Shown: piece by piece, positions 1 to 7,410 of the stretch
Numbering within the stretch: position 1 is the first letter of the stretch
Layout: every line of letters starts with the position of its first letter
DNA from: Bacteroidales bacterium
GTDB taxonomy: Bacteria > Bacteroidota > Bacteroidia > Bacteroidales > VadinHA17
Length of the DNA: 8,378 nucleotides
Assembly: GCA_031285575.1 (NCBI GenBank)
Contig: JAITVX010000093.1
Span: forward strand, 1-8,378
Reading direction: 5' to 3'
Notes under the pieces: model-generated
What the model was told of the DNA's origin: nothing
Database searches by the model: none
What the model saw: the letters and a program-made list of their open reading frames with translations, nothing else
Made by a program: the position numbers and the translations under genes

Positions 1-665
1 TCATCGCTAACCAATTTAATGAACGGAACGATTGACGGTTGTTCTATCCACTTGCTCATTTCTTCTTGATTATCAAAATACCTGTCCGCGTTTTCTTCCC
101 AAATTTCTATATTGGAAAAATTACATTCCAATATTTTTTCCCTGTATTCTTCCACAGACGGCATATACCATGGCCATTCAAAAGCAATAAAATATTTTTT
201 GTATTTTTCATGTTTTATTACATCATTTATTACCGCAAAAAAATTTGAACAGTTACCGTTGCCCGCAAAATTAAACCGGATGAAACCATTTTTCTTCAAT
301 GCTGTATGGCAATTATTGATTAATTTTTTATGGTCTTTAATCCAATGAAACGTAGCGTTTGAGAATATAAAATCAAACTCATTTTCAAATCCCATATCAT
401 TTATATCCATTTTTTCAAATGTCAGATTATTTGAAAAAAGTGTTTTTGCCGCTTTTATCATACCCTCCGATCCGACAATCCCTAAAACTTTGCCATTGGG
501 GACTAATTCAGAAAGCTGTTTTGTTAAAACACCATCACCACAGCCCAAATCAAGAACTGTTTCCGCGCCCGTTAATTTTAATCGGGATATTATTGTGTTC
601 CCCCACTCTTTTTGATGCTTTGATGCTTTTTTATATTGATCACCGTCAAATTCGTATGTTCCCAT
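1..665 (-). CDS. Class I SAM-dependent methyltransferase, Tam-like (3' end cut by window edge)
   Basis: The frame is open from the ATG at 665 to the left edge: 221 residues are visible and the C-terminus is missing. Motif I of the Rossmann methyltransferase fold is clear (VLDLGCGDGVL, residues 37-47), as are DIND (87-90) and the strand-4 region FDFIFSNATFHW (97-108). The C-terminal part, with WPWYMPSVEEY near 164-174 and WIEQPSIVPF near 206-215, resembles the trans-aconitate methyltransferase-like branch (Methyltransf_11/25); such proteins are usually about 250-260 residues, so some 30-40 are off the window. The protein should be cytosolic and transfer a methyl group from S-adenosylmethionine; the substrate cannot be read from sequence. 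Odd point: after strand 2, where the family usually has an acidic residue binding the ribose hydroxyls, this copy reads GIVGS (Val64). It starts 10 bases after the reductase stop, with AAAGG in the gap as a weak ribosome site, so the two are probably co-transcribed. The DNA is distinctly AT-rich. Confidence 0.88.
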   Translation of the reverse strand, partial: MGTYEFDGDQYKKASKHQKEWGNTIISRLKLTGAETVLDLGCGDGVLTKQLSELVPNGKVLGIVGSEGMIKAAKTLFSNNLTFEKMDINDMGFENEFDFIFSNATFHWIKDHKKLINNCHTALKKNGFIRFNFAGNGNCSNFFAVINDVIKHEKYKKYFIAFEWPWYMPSVEEYREKILECNFSNIEIWEENADRYFDNQEEMSKWIEQPSIVPFIKLVSD

Positions 666-675
666 GGTAAAACCT

Positions 676-1602
676 TTATAATCCTTTGTAATATTTCAAT
701 TTTATATTCTTTGTGTTTAATGCCATAAATTGTTTCTCCAGTGTTTCCATTTCGCCTTTTCCGGCTATTGTATGTTTTGCCATTGCATATTCTGCGGTTT
801 TTGTACGCATCACCATCTGCCATATTTTCGCAATGATGCCTGCGGGCAGATAATAAAACAGCAATTTCCGCGGCGTTATTTTTATATGGTTACTTTTTAA
901 TATTGAAAACAACTCACGGGTTGCCAGTACCATATTTTTTAATGTTTTATATGATTTTGCCAGTTCATAATTATCCGATTGATAACGGTATAATGCTTTT
1001 GCGATTGGCAAAACTACGGCCACGTGGGTCTTTTGCCACCAGTCCATTTTATGGTTGATGCTTGGAGAAAAACCGCTTTTCCTGAATATGGAATACAGTT
1101 TTTTGAGCCGTTCTGTCTTTTTACCGTTCAGTTCGCCAAAGGTGGTTGACTGGAATAATTTTGCGAACCCTTTCCCGATAAAATAATGAACGGTGCCATT
1201 GATCCGTTCCCCGCCGGCAGAAGGGAAGCCGATGATGATCCGTTCATATCCGACACTGTTTATCCATTCTTCATACCCCAGCGGATTATTCACCACAAAA
1301 ACAATATTCCGCGATCTGTTTTTTGCCAGCACGGGCAGAATACTGCTGATCTGATTATTTTGAACCGCTACAATGATATAATCATAATGATCGTTTTCGT
1401 TTAATGTTTCAACGACACCGGTTTTTATTGTTTCCGGTTTATTATTCAATGAATTTTTGAGAACTATTCCATTTTCCATCATTTCCCGATACCTGTCGCC
1501 TCTTGCGAGAACGGTAATATCACAGCCGTTTTTTGCCAGTTTACCCGCAAATATACTGCCGATAACACCGGCGCCGTAAACCAGTATTTTCATGTTACTC
1601 AT
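676..1602 (-). CDS. Ketopantoate-reductase-family (ApbA/PanE-like) NAD(P)-dependent oxidoreductase
   Basis: This 308-residue protein begins with a dinucleotide-binding Rossmann motif, ILVYGAGVIGSIFAG (residues 6-20), followed by VLARGDR (31-37), where the positive residues suggest NADPH. The NNPLG motif at 105-109 matches the N-x-x-G substrate/cofactor loop of ketopantoate reductases. The helical C-terminal half carries DWWQKTHVAVVLP (187-199), in which Lys191 fits the family's catalytic lysine, and an acidic stretch GEMETLE (283-289). The asparagine that usually follows the lysine in true PanE is absent, so 2-dehydropantoate is not a safe substrate guess; I call only the family. Length fits (about 300). 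Two starts are possible: ATG at 1602, overlapping the stop of a small upstream frame as ATGA, or ATG at 1593 (Met4), where family members usually begin (MKI-). It lies 90 bases downstream of tamB on the same strand and 10 bases upstream of a methyltransferase. It is AT-rich compared with tamB, which may mean later acquisition. Confidence 0.82.
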   Translation of the reverse strand: MSNMKILVYGAGVIGSIFAGKLAKNGCDITVLARGDRYREMMENGIVLKNSLNNKPETIKTGVVETLNENDHYDYIIVAVQNNQISSILPVLAKNRSRNIVFVVNNPLGYEEWINSVGYERIIIGFPSAGGERINGTVHYFIGKGFAKLFQSTTFGELNGKKTERLKKLYSIFRKSGFSPSINHKMDWWQKTHVAVVLPIAKALYRYQSDNYELAKSYKTLKNMVLATRELFSILKSNHIKITPRKLLFYYLPAGIIAKIWQMVMRTKTAEYAMAKHTIAGKGEMETLEKQFMALNTKNIKLKYYKGL

Positions 1603-1691
1603 TGTATATCATTTTTCCATTTTAGCCAATACCATTTAGCGCGCATGTAGCGGTTTCTTTGCATGTGCCGGCTTATTGCCACATAGCTCAT
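1599..1691 (-). CDS. Possible 30-residue basic peptide frame bridging tamB and the reductase
   Basis: The gap between the tamB stop and the reductase start is filled almost exactly by one open frame. Its ATG (1691-1689) follows the tamB TGA by a single base, and its TGA (1601-1599) overlaps the first reductase ATG as ATGA. The peptide starts MSYVAISRHMQRNRYMRAKW and ends WLKWKNDIQ; it is rich in Arg, Lys and Trp. No Shine-Dalgarno sequence is visible, but neither have the neighbours. The hexamer GCATGT occurs twice here, 18 bases apart (1643-1648 and 1661-1666 on the plus strand). The geometry would suit translational coupling, but a 31-codon open frame in a 90-base gap can easily arise by chance, and I recognise no family. 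Treat it as a candidate only. Confidence 0.2.
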   Translation of the reverse strand: MSYVAISRHMQRNRYMRAKWYWLKWKNDIQ

Positions 1692-1692
1692 G

Positions 1693-4600
1693 TCAGTGCG
1701 TTTTGAGGGTGTCTTTTCTGAAAAGGTCGGAGAATCTGTTGAATTCCTGCCGGAAAAAAATTCCTATTCCCTGTGTGTATGCGTCGCTTTTGCCTTCGTA
1801 GGGGTTGTTGTAACGGTTAAATACCTTGAAGCGTATTTTATCGGTTACTTTCAATTCGGCGTCGAAATCGCCTGTAATATTATTGGGTGATGTGCCGGCG
1901 GTAGCGGGGGGGCTGCTTGTTCCTCTTATGTCGAAATTGCCGTTTAATGTTACTCTGTCGTTGAGTACGGGGATTATTGTTGCAACTTCCCATAGGTCGG
2001 GGTTTATGGTGCTGTTTCCGTCGCCTGGGCGGTAATTGATGCCTATGTTGACGTCGTCGCTTATTTTTGAAAGCATGTTGCTTAGCTGACTGAACAGCAT
2101 TTCTGATGTTGTTACTGCGGCGGCGCCTCCTGTTGCTCCGGCGGTTGTGGGGCTTACGCCTGAAATTGGGTCGGGATAAAAACGATTCATTACAAGCAGG
2201 TAGAGGAACTGGCGGCTTAGCTGTTCTTCGGTTGCGGTAACATTTTTGAGATATGCGCGGGTTCGTTCATCTACAGTGGGCAGGTATATGTCGAATGCTA
2301 TCCGGGGGTTAAACAGTTTACCGGTGAGGTTCAGGCGACATTCAACCTGCACCCGTTCGCCTGTGGCGCCGTCGGCTGCCATTGCTGATGGAACTATTTC
2401 GGCCAGCGAGGCTCTTAAGCGGTATATTGCCATGATGTCTATTTCGGCATTGTTAATGTCGCCGCTGAAAATTATCCGGCTGCCGTTCTGCACCGAAAAA
2501 TGCTTGTTTAGAAAATTGCCGAGTGTAAAAAGGTAATCTCCACGGTCAATAACATAGTCGCCAATTATGTTCAGTTCTCCACGGCGGTTATAGTTTATGT
2601 TGAGGTTTCCACTTCCGTTGGCTTTCATTATGTCGCCAACCGTGAGATCGAATATAAGTTGAATTTCAGCTTCGGGGTTAACGCGGAGGTCCATGTTCAA
2701 ATCCATTCCCGAGCTTTGGGGCTGCAAAGACAGGAGAGGTGATGGGATGGTATCGTGGCGGGCATGATCGACGAATGTTACGAATGCTGCGTCTGAAACC
2801 GAGGCACCTGTACTTAGCGGTATGTAGAACCGTGTGTTGTGTCCTGTTGAGGCCGATATGTCGAATGTCATTGCACCGCCCGATAATGTTTTTATTGTGG
2901 CAATGCCCGATGCAAAGGCGGAGCCGTAGAACTGGCTGTTGTCTTTCGGTTTTGTGTTCAGAACCATGGCGTCGAAAATGTTCACAGTAAGATTCGGGGT
3001 AATGTTTTTGAAGTTTTTATGAGATACAACACCGCTCAGAAAGCCATGGTTGCCGCGTTCGTCGAGCAGCCTTATGTTATTAAAGTGTATTCCTTTTTCA
3101 TCGAAGCGTATTGAGTCGTTTATACGGTACAGCGCCTGGAGGTAGTCTATTTTTATTGTAGTGTTTTCGGCCATAACGGAGCCGTCGAGCGATATGTTGC
3201 CCGGATTAACCTGCAGATTTATTTTTCCGGAAGTTCTGCCTGAAATACCTGATGCAAATGAGTTTAGTAGAAGATTAAGAGGTGCAACCGGCAGTTTATT
3301 GGCAGTTATTGCAAGGTCGAGTTTCTTTGCCGGAGGGTCGTAGTAGCCTTCTACGTCTATGTTGTTTTCTCCGTTGAGACTGTTTTTCGCTCTGAGTGCT
3401 ATTACATTGGTATTGACGTCGATGGCGGAGGCTATGTTGAGGGCGCCGAAATTGGAACCGAGGGCGGTAAGGTTATCTATGGTGAGGTTGCCCTGAATAA
3501 GAGCGCTCCGGTAAAGGTTTGCAAGTATTATGTTGCCGTTTAGCGTTCCGTCAATATCGAGCGCAAGGCCGTCGTTGTTGTCGTTTTTGTTACGGTTAAT
3601 AAAGTAATTCAGCGGTGCAATGCCTATACCTCTGAAACCAAGGCGCAGGGTGTCGGCTGGATTTAGGGAAACACTTCCGTCAACGCTGTAAAAATAATCG
3701 GAGCTTCCTGCCTGAAAGCCGCTGATTTTAATGGCGCTGGTATCGATTACAATGTTCGAGCCCGATATTTCCCACAAGTTGGTTCGCGTGCGAACTTCGG
3801 TGGGCTCAATGTCGATTCCGAGCAGTACTTTTCCTGCATCGGAGCTTTCTGTGAAATATGCACCTTTTGCAATGATGGTTCCGCTGTTGCTCTGTCTGTT
3901 TCCGCCGCCCCACAGGGTCTTAAAGGTGAAACTGTTGTGCGCCGCGCTTATGTTTATACTGAAACTGTCGAGAGTTGACTGCTCCAGTATATCAAGCGAC
4001 GAGTTTGTGATGTCGGCATTAAATATACTGTCTTTAAAAACTGCATTCAGGTTGAAATCGTTAAACCGGTTATTGTAAACGGTAAGTTCTTTTATTCTTC
4101 CGGATAGCATAATGATGCTGTCGGAGTTGACGATGCCTTCAATATGACTGTTGCTTGATAATTGAAGCCCGGTGTTGAAAAACGAGTTTATTTCGCCGGT
4201 GTTTTTCAGGTTTACGCTGAACAGGAAGTCGTTTTGCCCCAGGTCTGCTCGCCTGAGACCGGAATGGTGTTTCAGCGGCATAATGTTTGATACTGCATAC
4301 CGGAAAAGGTTCTGCAGGTTACCGAAGCTGTACATTCCTTTCATGTCGGCATCGACGAAATCAGACCTTAGACTTAGCACAGGTTTACTGTCTTCTATAA
4401 AAGTATTAACGGCAAGATCGTTCAGTTCGAGCGTATCTCTATGGCGGATGAAGTTTGCGTTCAGCAACTTTATTTCACCGTTGAGGTTGTCGATGCTGTT
4501 TCCTCTGAAGTCGGAAGTAATGAGAAGACTTGCTGCCGATGTTGTGTCTTTCTTTTCAATGTTAAGGTTAAAGAGGTTTGCCTTTGCCAGATTCAATGTA

Positions 4601-6159
4601 AAGTTAAACTCGGGGAGTTCCTTTTCGAAGCTGAAAAGCCCCTGTATATCCATTTTAAGGTTTTCGTCATCTATATCGATACTCCCGTCCCACATTTTGT
4701 CGGTAAACAGGCCGTTCAGTGCAATATTCCTGTATCGATAATTCTTTATATCGATGCTGTCAACTGTTCCTGTAAGGTTAACGGCAAATCTTTTTGTTGC
4801 CGACACCGAGCCGTCGATATCTGAGCTGATGCTCATTTTACCGAGGTTCTGGCTGTTACCGGTTATTTCGCCCAGGTCAATGCCACTTCCTTTAAACATA
4901 CCTTTTATTATGTAATTTCTTCTGTCCACAGGGCGCAGTGAGAGGTCGGCTGCAACGGCTCCGGTTGGGCTGTTCAGTTTGCCGTATGCTACAAAATCGG
5001 TTATAAACCCGGTGAAGCTGCCGTCGAATGAGAGCTTGCCGGTTTTATACAGCATGTCGGGCAATGCAATCTGTTTATTGTCGATGGAAAGCTTTTCAAT
5101 GTCTCCGGCGTCGGTTGTCAATTTACTGATTCCAATATAGATAAATGCATCTTTAATGTCGGGCAGACCTGAGATGTCGAAATCGCAGTCGAGATAGGTA
5201 TGCTCCCTGTACGAGGCAATTATGTTGCGTCCGCGGAGTTCGGAAATTGTGCCCGATATCCTGCCCGATAACTGTATGGCTTCATTAACCGGCCGTAAGG
5301 CCGGTACAAAATACATAAGATCGGAGGTGCTTATCAGGGAGTTATTCAGGTTGATTCGCAGCCTTACGTTTTCAACAAAGTTGGAAAACGAACCTGACGA
5401 ATCGCCCAGCAGTTCAAGTGTCGGCATGTCGATTACGGTGCTGTCGCATATTATCCCGACGTTGCTGAATGCCAGCCGCCCTTTGGTTATGGACATGTTG
5501 CTGTTCAGCTTCTTTACTGTAAAGCCCGATGCCTCTTTCAGGGCCAGGTTGTGTATGCCTAAGGATATGGTATCGCCGTCAATTTTTAGCTGTTCAACGG
5601 TGCCGTTTATATTACCTGCCTTGAGGTTGCTGAAGTTTATGCCGTTTATGCCGTCGCTCTTACGGCTGTCGTAAAGCGAGAACCTTGCTTCGTGCAGGTC
5701 AATGTGGTCGAAAGTAATTCCCACGGGCTTTTTCACTTTTGTACTGTCGTTGTTTTTAAGCTGGTCGAGATACCATTTCAGGTTTAATTCGCCAAGGCTG
5801 TCTGTTGCCATGGCAAAAACCGGCCTGGATAGGTAAACATTGCCAAACCTGAACGAGCTTTCCTTTAATCTTAACCGGCTTATTCCTGTAATCACTTTTT
5901 CGCAGAAAATAAGCGTATCGTTATGCCGGTCTTTAATAAGAACATTGCCAAGCGACAGACGGTCGAAAAACTCAAATTCAACTTTCCCTATCTGAACCGT
6001 TGAATTGAATTCTTTTGATATTCTGTCTGTAACTTTTTTAATGATAAATGTTTGTACGGCATACAGCTGCATACCGAAATACAGAATAATTACCAGCCCG
6101 GCAACCGCTCCGGAAGCAATATAAATACGTTTTAATATTTTTTTAATACTTTTGGACAT
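1693..6159 (-). CDS. tamB: TamB/DUF490-type translocation and assembly module protein
   Basis: This is a 1488-residue envelope protein. The N-terminus is a lysine-rich cytoplasmic tip, one transmembrane anchor (about residues 13-35, IASGAVAGLVIILYFGM at its core), then an AsmA-like opening (VTDRISKEFNSTVQIGKVEF, 43-62). Most of the rest is repetitive beta-strand sequence without cysteine-rich or enzymatic motifs, as expected for the long hydrophobic-groove beta-taco that spans the periplasm. The conserved C-terminal TamB domain begins near residue 1150, with GSGNLNINYNRRGEL (about 1180) and DRGDYLFTLGNFLNKHFSV following, and the protein ends in strands such as GIGIFFRQEF that could contact an outer-membrane BamA/TamA-family partner. 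No such partner is in the window. In the family, TamB acts in outer-membrane protein insertion and in phospholipid transport between membranes. Length is normal for Bacteroidota (about 1400-1700). It is divergent from tsaD, an arrangement I recall as common in this phylum. The start at 6159 gives a standard anchor and has only an AT-rich leader. Confidence 0.9.
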   Translation of the reverse strand: MSKSIKKILKRIYIASGAVAGLVIILYFGMQLYAVQTFIIKKVTDRISKEFNSTVQIGKVEFEFFDRLSLGNVLIKDRHNDTLIFCEKVITGISRLRLKESSFRFGNVYLSRPVFAMATDSLGELNLKWYLDQLKNNDSTKVKKPVGITFDHIDLHEARFSLYDSRKSDGINGINFSNLKAGNINGTVEQLKIDGDTISLGIHNLALKEASGFTVKKLNSNMSITKGRLAFSNVGIICDSTVIDMPTLELLGDSSGSFSNFVENVRLRINLNNSLISTSDLMYFVPALRPVNEAIQLSGRISGTISELRGRNIIASYREHTYLDCDFDISGLPDIKDAFIYIGISKLTTDAGDIEKLSIDNKQIALPDMLYKTGKLSFDGSFTGFITDFVAYGKLNSPTGAVAADLSLRPVDRRNYIIKGMFKGSGIDLGEITGNSQNLGKMSISSDIDGSVSATKRFAVNLTGTVDSIDIKNYRYRNIALNGLFTDKMWDGSIDIDDENLKMDIQGLFSFEKELPEFNFTLNLAKANLFNLNIEKKDTTSAASLLITSDFRGNSIDNLNGEIKLLNANFIRHRDTLELNDLAVNTFIEDSKPVLSLRSDFVDADMKGMYSFGNLQNLFRYAVSNIMPLKHHSGLRRADLGQNDFLFSVNLKNTGEINSFFNTGLQLSSNSHIEGIVNSDSIIMLSGRIKELTVYNNRFNDFNLNAVFKDSIFNADITNSSLDILEQSTLDSFSINISAAHNSFTFKTLWGGGNRQSNSGTIIAKGAYFTESSDAGKVLLGIDIEPTEVRTRTNLWEISGSNIVIDTSAIKISGFQAGSSDYFYSVDGSVSLNPADTLRLGFRGIGIAPLNYFINRNKNDNNDGLALDIDGTLNGNIILANLYRSALIQGNLTIDNLTALGSNFGALNIASAIDVNTNVIALRAKNSLNGENNIDVEGYYDPPAKKLDLAITANKLPVAPLNLLLNSFASGISGRTSGKINLQVNPGNISLDGSVMAENTTIKIDYLQALYRINDSIRFDEKGIHFNNIRLLDERGNHGFLSGVVSHKNFKNITPNLTVNIFDAMVLNTKPKDNSQFYGSAFASGIATIKTLSGGAMTFDISASTGHNTRFYIPLSTGASVSDAAFVTFVDHARHDTIPSPLLSLQPQSSGMDLNMDLRVNPEAEIQLIFDLTVGDIMKANGSGNLNINYNRRGELNIIGDYVIDRGDYLFTLGNFLNKHFSVQNGSRIIFSGDINNAEIDIMAIYRLRASLAEIVPSAMAADGATGERVQVECRLNLTGKLFNPRIAFDIYLPTVDERTRAYLKNVTATEEQLSRQFLYLLVMNRFYPDPISGVSPTTAGATGGAAAVTTSEMLFSQLSNMLSKISDDVNIGINYRPGDGNSTINPDLWEVATIIPVLNDRVTLNGNFDIRGTSSPPATAGTSPNNITGDFDAELKVTDKIRFKVFNRYNNPYEGKSDAYTQGIGIFFRQEFNRFSDLFRKDTLKTH

Positions 6160-6208
6160 TTAAGTATTACACAATTTATAAAAAATATTTACATGTTCTT
6201 GTTTCTCC

Positions 6209-6273
6209 GGATTACTTCACCCTTCGGGTTCGCACGTTCCGAAACGTATTCCGTTATTGCGAGGAAGTGATCC
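6209..6273. repeat. Palindromic repeat-like element, 65 bases
   Basis: GGATTACTTC at 6209-6218 and GAAGTGATCC at 6264-6273 are inverted copies with 9 of 10 positions matching, and the mismatch is a G-T type pair. The inner parts also correspond: on the left TTCGCACG, on the right (reverse strand) CTCGCAATAACGG. The left half carries small hairpins of its own (ACCC-TTC-GGGT at 6219-6230 and ACGTT-CCGA-AACGT at 6233-6247). The right half, TTATTGCGAGGAAGTGATCC, resembles the dispersed CATTGCGAGGA-type palindromes I recall from several bacterial genomes, including Bacteroidota. It looks like a worn inverted pair of such a repeat. Copy number cannot be seen from one window. Confidence 0.5.
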
Positions 6274-6282
6274 AGTGTTATT

Positions 6283-6301
6283 ATACTTGTTATACAAGTA
6301 T
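6283..6301. promoter_or_regulatory. Perfect 8-bp palindrome upstream of tsaD, possible operator
   Basis: ATACTTGT and ACAAGTAT form perfect 8-base inverted arms around a 3-base centre (TAT), ending 41 bases before the tsaD start. Dyad symmetry of this size, in the place where a tsaD promoter would sit, suits a dimeric regulator. It lies about 124 bases from the tamB start, so it could also touch the other promoter. The arms are AT-rich, so a chance palindrome or a short mRNA hairpin is also possible. No known operator consensus is recognised. Confidence 0.4.
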
Positions 6302-6342
6302 CAAGCGTCAAAATAACCTAAAATATATCGAATATCAAAAAA

Positions 6343-7353
6343 ATGGTTACAATACTTGCAATAGAATCTTCGTGCGACGACACCTCTGCGGCTGTCATAG
6401 CCGACGGATACGTTCTTTCCAGCCTGATAGCTAACCAGGATGTTCACAGGCAGTATGGCGGCGTAGTTCCGGAACTTGCGTCGCGATCACATCAGTCGAA
6501 CATCACCCCCGTTGTAACGGAGGCCGTAAGGCAGGCCGGTATTTCTGCCGGCAGCATCGACGCCGTTGCATTTACCCGTGGGCCCGGGCTGCTGGGGTCG
6601 CTGCTCGTAGGAACTTCGTTTGCGAAAGGCTTTGCAATTGCCCGCAACATACCGCTTATTGAAGTGAACCATCTGCAGGCGCACGTAATGGCTCATTTTA
6701 TTCTCGAAAAGGGAAAAGAAAACCGTACGCCCGCCTTTCCCTTCCTGTGTCTCCTTGTTTCGGGCGGGCACACAAGGTTCATAATAATGAAAAACCATTA
6801 CGACATGGAAGTTATTGGCAGCACTATTGACGATGCTGCAGGAGAAGCATTCGACAAGTGCGGAAAGGTTATAGGACTGCCATATCCGGCGGGCCCGGTA
6901 ATCGACAGGCTTGCAGCCAAAGGCAATCCCGAAGCGTTCAGGTTTGCAAAGCCCGCAGTAAAGGGGCTCGACTTCAGTTTCAGCGGTCTGAAAACAAGTT
7001 TCCTATATTTCATAAGAGACATGCTTAAAGACGACCCCGATTTCATTGAACGCAATAAAAATGACCTGTGCGCATCGCTGCAGCGCACAATAATTGAAAT
7101 ACTTGCAGGCAAAATCATAAAAGCCGTAAGCCAAACCGGAATAAACAGTGTTGGCATTGCCGGAGGAGTGTCGGCCAACTCGGGCCTGCGCAACGCAATG
7201 ACCGAGCAGGCGCTGAAACGGAAATGGAACCTGTTTATCCCCGAACTTAAATACACCACCGATAATGCCGCCATGATTGGCATATCTGGATATTACAAGT
7301 ATCTACGCCATGAATTTTCGGGCCATGAAATAACTCCCTTGGCACGATATTAG
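6343..7353 (+). CDS. tsaD: tRNA N6-adenosine threonylcarbamoyltransferase TsaD
   Basis: TsaD (formerly Gcp/YgjD) transfers the threonylcarbamoyl group from threonylcarbamoyl-AMP to A37 of tRNAs that read ANN codons, giving t6A. It works in the cytosol with TsaB and TsaE, using the product of TsaC; none of these is in the window. The 336-residue protein has the full signature set: ILAIESSCDDTSAA (4-17), the metal-binding histidines in NHLQAH (His110 and His114), the nucleotide-binding LLVSGGHTRF (137-146), TIDDAAGEAFDKCGK (161-175), GLDFSFSGLKTS (208-219), GGVSANSGLR (274-283) and TTDNAAMIG (305-313) with metal ligand Asp307. Length is normal (about 335-345) and no key residue is missing. The start at 6343 leads straight into the conserved first strand; its leader is A-rich without a Shine-Dalgarno sequence. 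It is divergent from tamB and followed by a strong hairpin, so it is probably a single-gene transcript. Confidence 0.97.
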   Translation: MVTILAIESSCDDTSAAVIADGYVLSSLIANQDVHRQYGGVVPELASRSHQSNITPVVTEAVRQAGISAGSIDAVAFTRGPGLLGSLLVGTSFAKGFAIARNIPLIEVNHLQAHVMAHFILEKGKENRTPAFPFLCLLVSGGHTRFIIMKNHYDMEVIGSTIDDAAGEAFDKCGKVIGLPYPAGPVIDRLAAKGNPEAFRFAKPAVKGLDFSFSGLKTSFLYFIRDMLKDDPDFIERNKNDLCASLQRTIIEILAGKIIKAVSQTGINSVGIAGGVSANSGLRNAMTEQALKRKWNLFIPELKYTTDNAAMIGISGYYKYLRHEFSGHEITPLARY

Positions 7354-7385
7354 GTATCTTCGGGAAATATGCGGTTATAATACGA

Positions 7386-7407
7386 GGTTGCCTGAGATCA
7401 GGCAACC
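7386..7407. terminator. Strong hairpin after tsaD, probable bidirectional terminator
   Basis: GGTTGCCTGA and TCAGGCAACC are perfect 10-base inverted arms around GA, starting 33 bases after the tsaD stop. In RNA the stem would hold about 9 pairs with a 4-base loop. It also lies 3 bases beyond the last stop of the broken PIN gene on the other strand, so it sits between converging genes. Neither side has a run of T, so it is not a textbook intrinsic terminator; a plain RNA-stabilising hairpin is the alternative. Confidence 0.6.
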
Positions 7408-7410
7408 CGT

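Larger units (their letters stand above)
6160..6342. promoter_or_regulatory. Divergent control region between tamB and tsaD
   Basis: The 183 bases between the two divergent starts must hold the promoters of both genes unless transcription enters from elsewhere. The stretches next to each start are strongly AT-rich (6160-6200 and 6302-6342), as in Bacteroidota leaders, and neither start has a Shine-Dalgarno sequence. I looked for the Bacteroidota pattern TAnnTTTG with an upstream TTTG and found only one-mismatch candidates: TATACTTG at 6282-6289 toward tsaD and TAAATTGT on the minus strand near 6174-6181 toward tamB. Neither has a convincing upstream box, so no promoter is placed. The middle is occupied by two inverted-repeat structures listed separately. 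Confidence 0.55.

Noticed and set aside
39..670. Plus-strand frames opposite the methyltransferase
   Set aside because: Low-complexity Phe/Ile-rich products antisense to a frame with a clear SAM-binding motif.
590..823. A 77-residue minus-strand frame across the reductase-methyltransferase junction
   Set aside because: It overlaps the ends of two well-supported genes in a different frame and has no recognisable features.
1690..6100. Many plus-strand frames of 60-190 residues opposite tamB
   Set aside because: All are antisense shadows of the 1488-codon tamB frame and show no family features.
6240..6310. A minus-strand TTGACG and TATAAT pair as a tamB promoter
   Set aside because: The spacing is 20 bases, too long for a sigma-70 promoter, and Bacteroidota use a different consensus.
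6798..7283. A 161-residue minus-strand frame inside tsaD
   Set aside because: Antisense shadow of the highly conserved tsaD frame.
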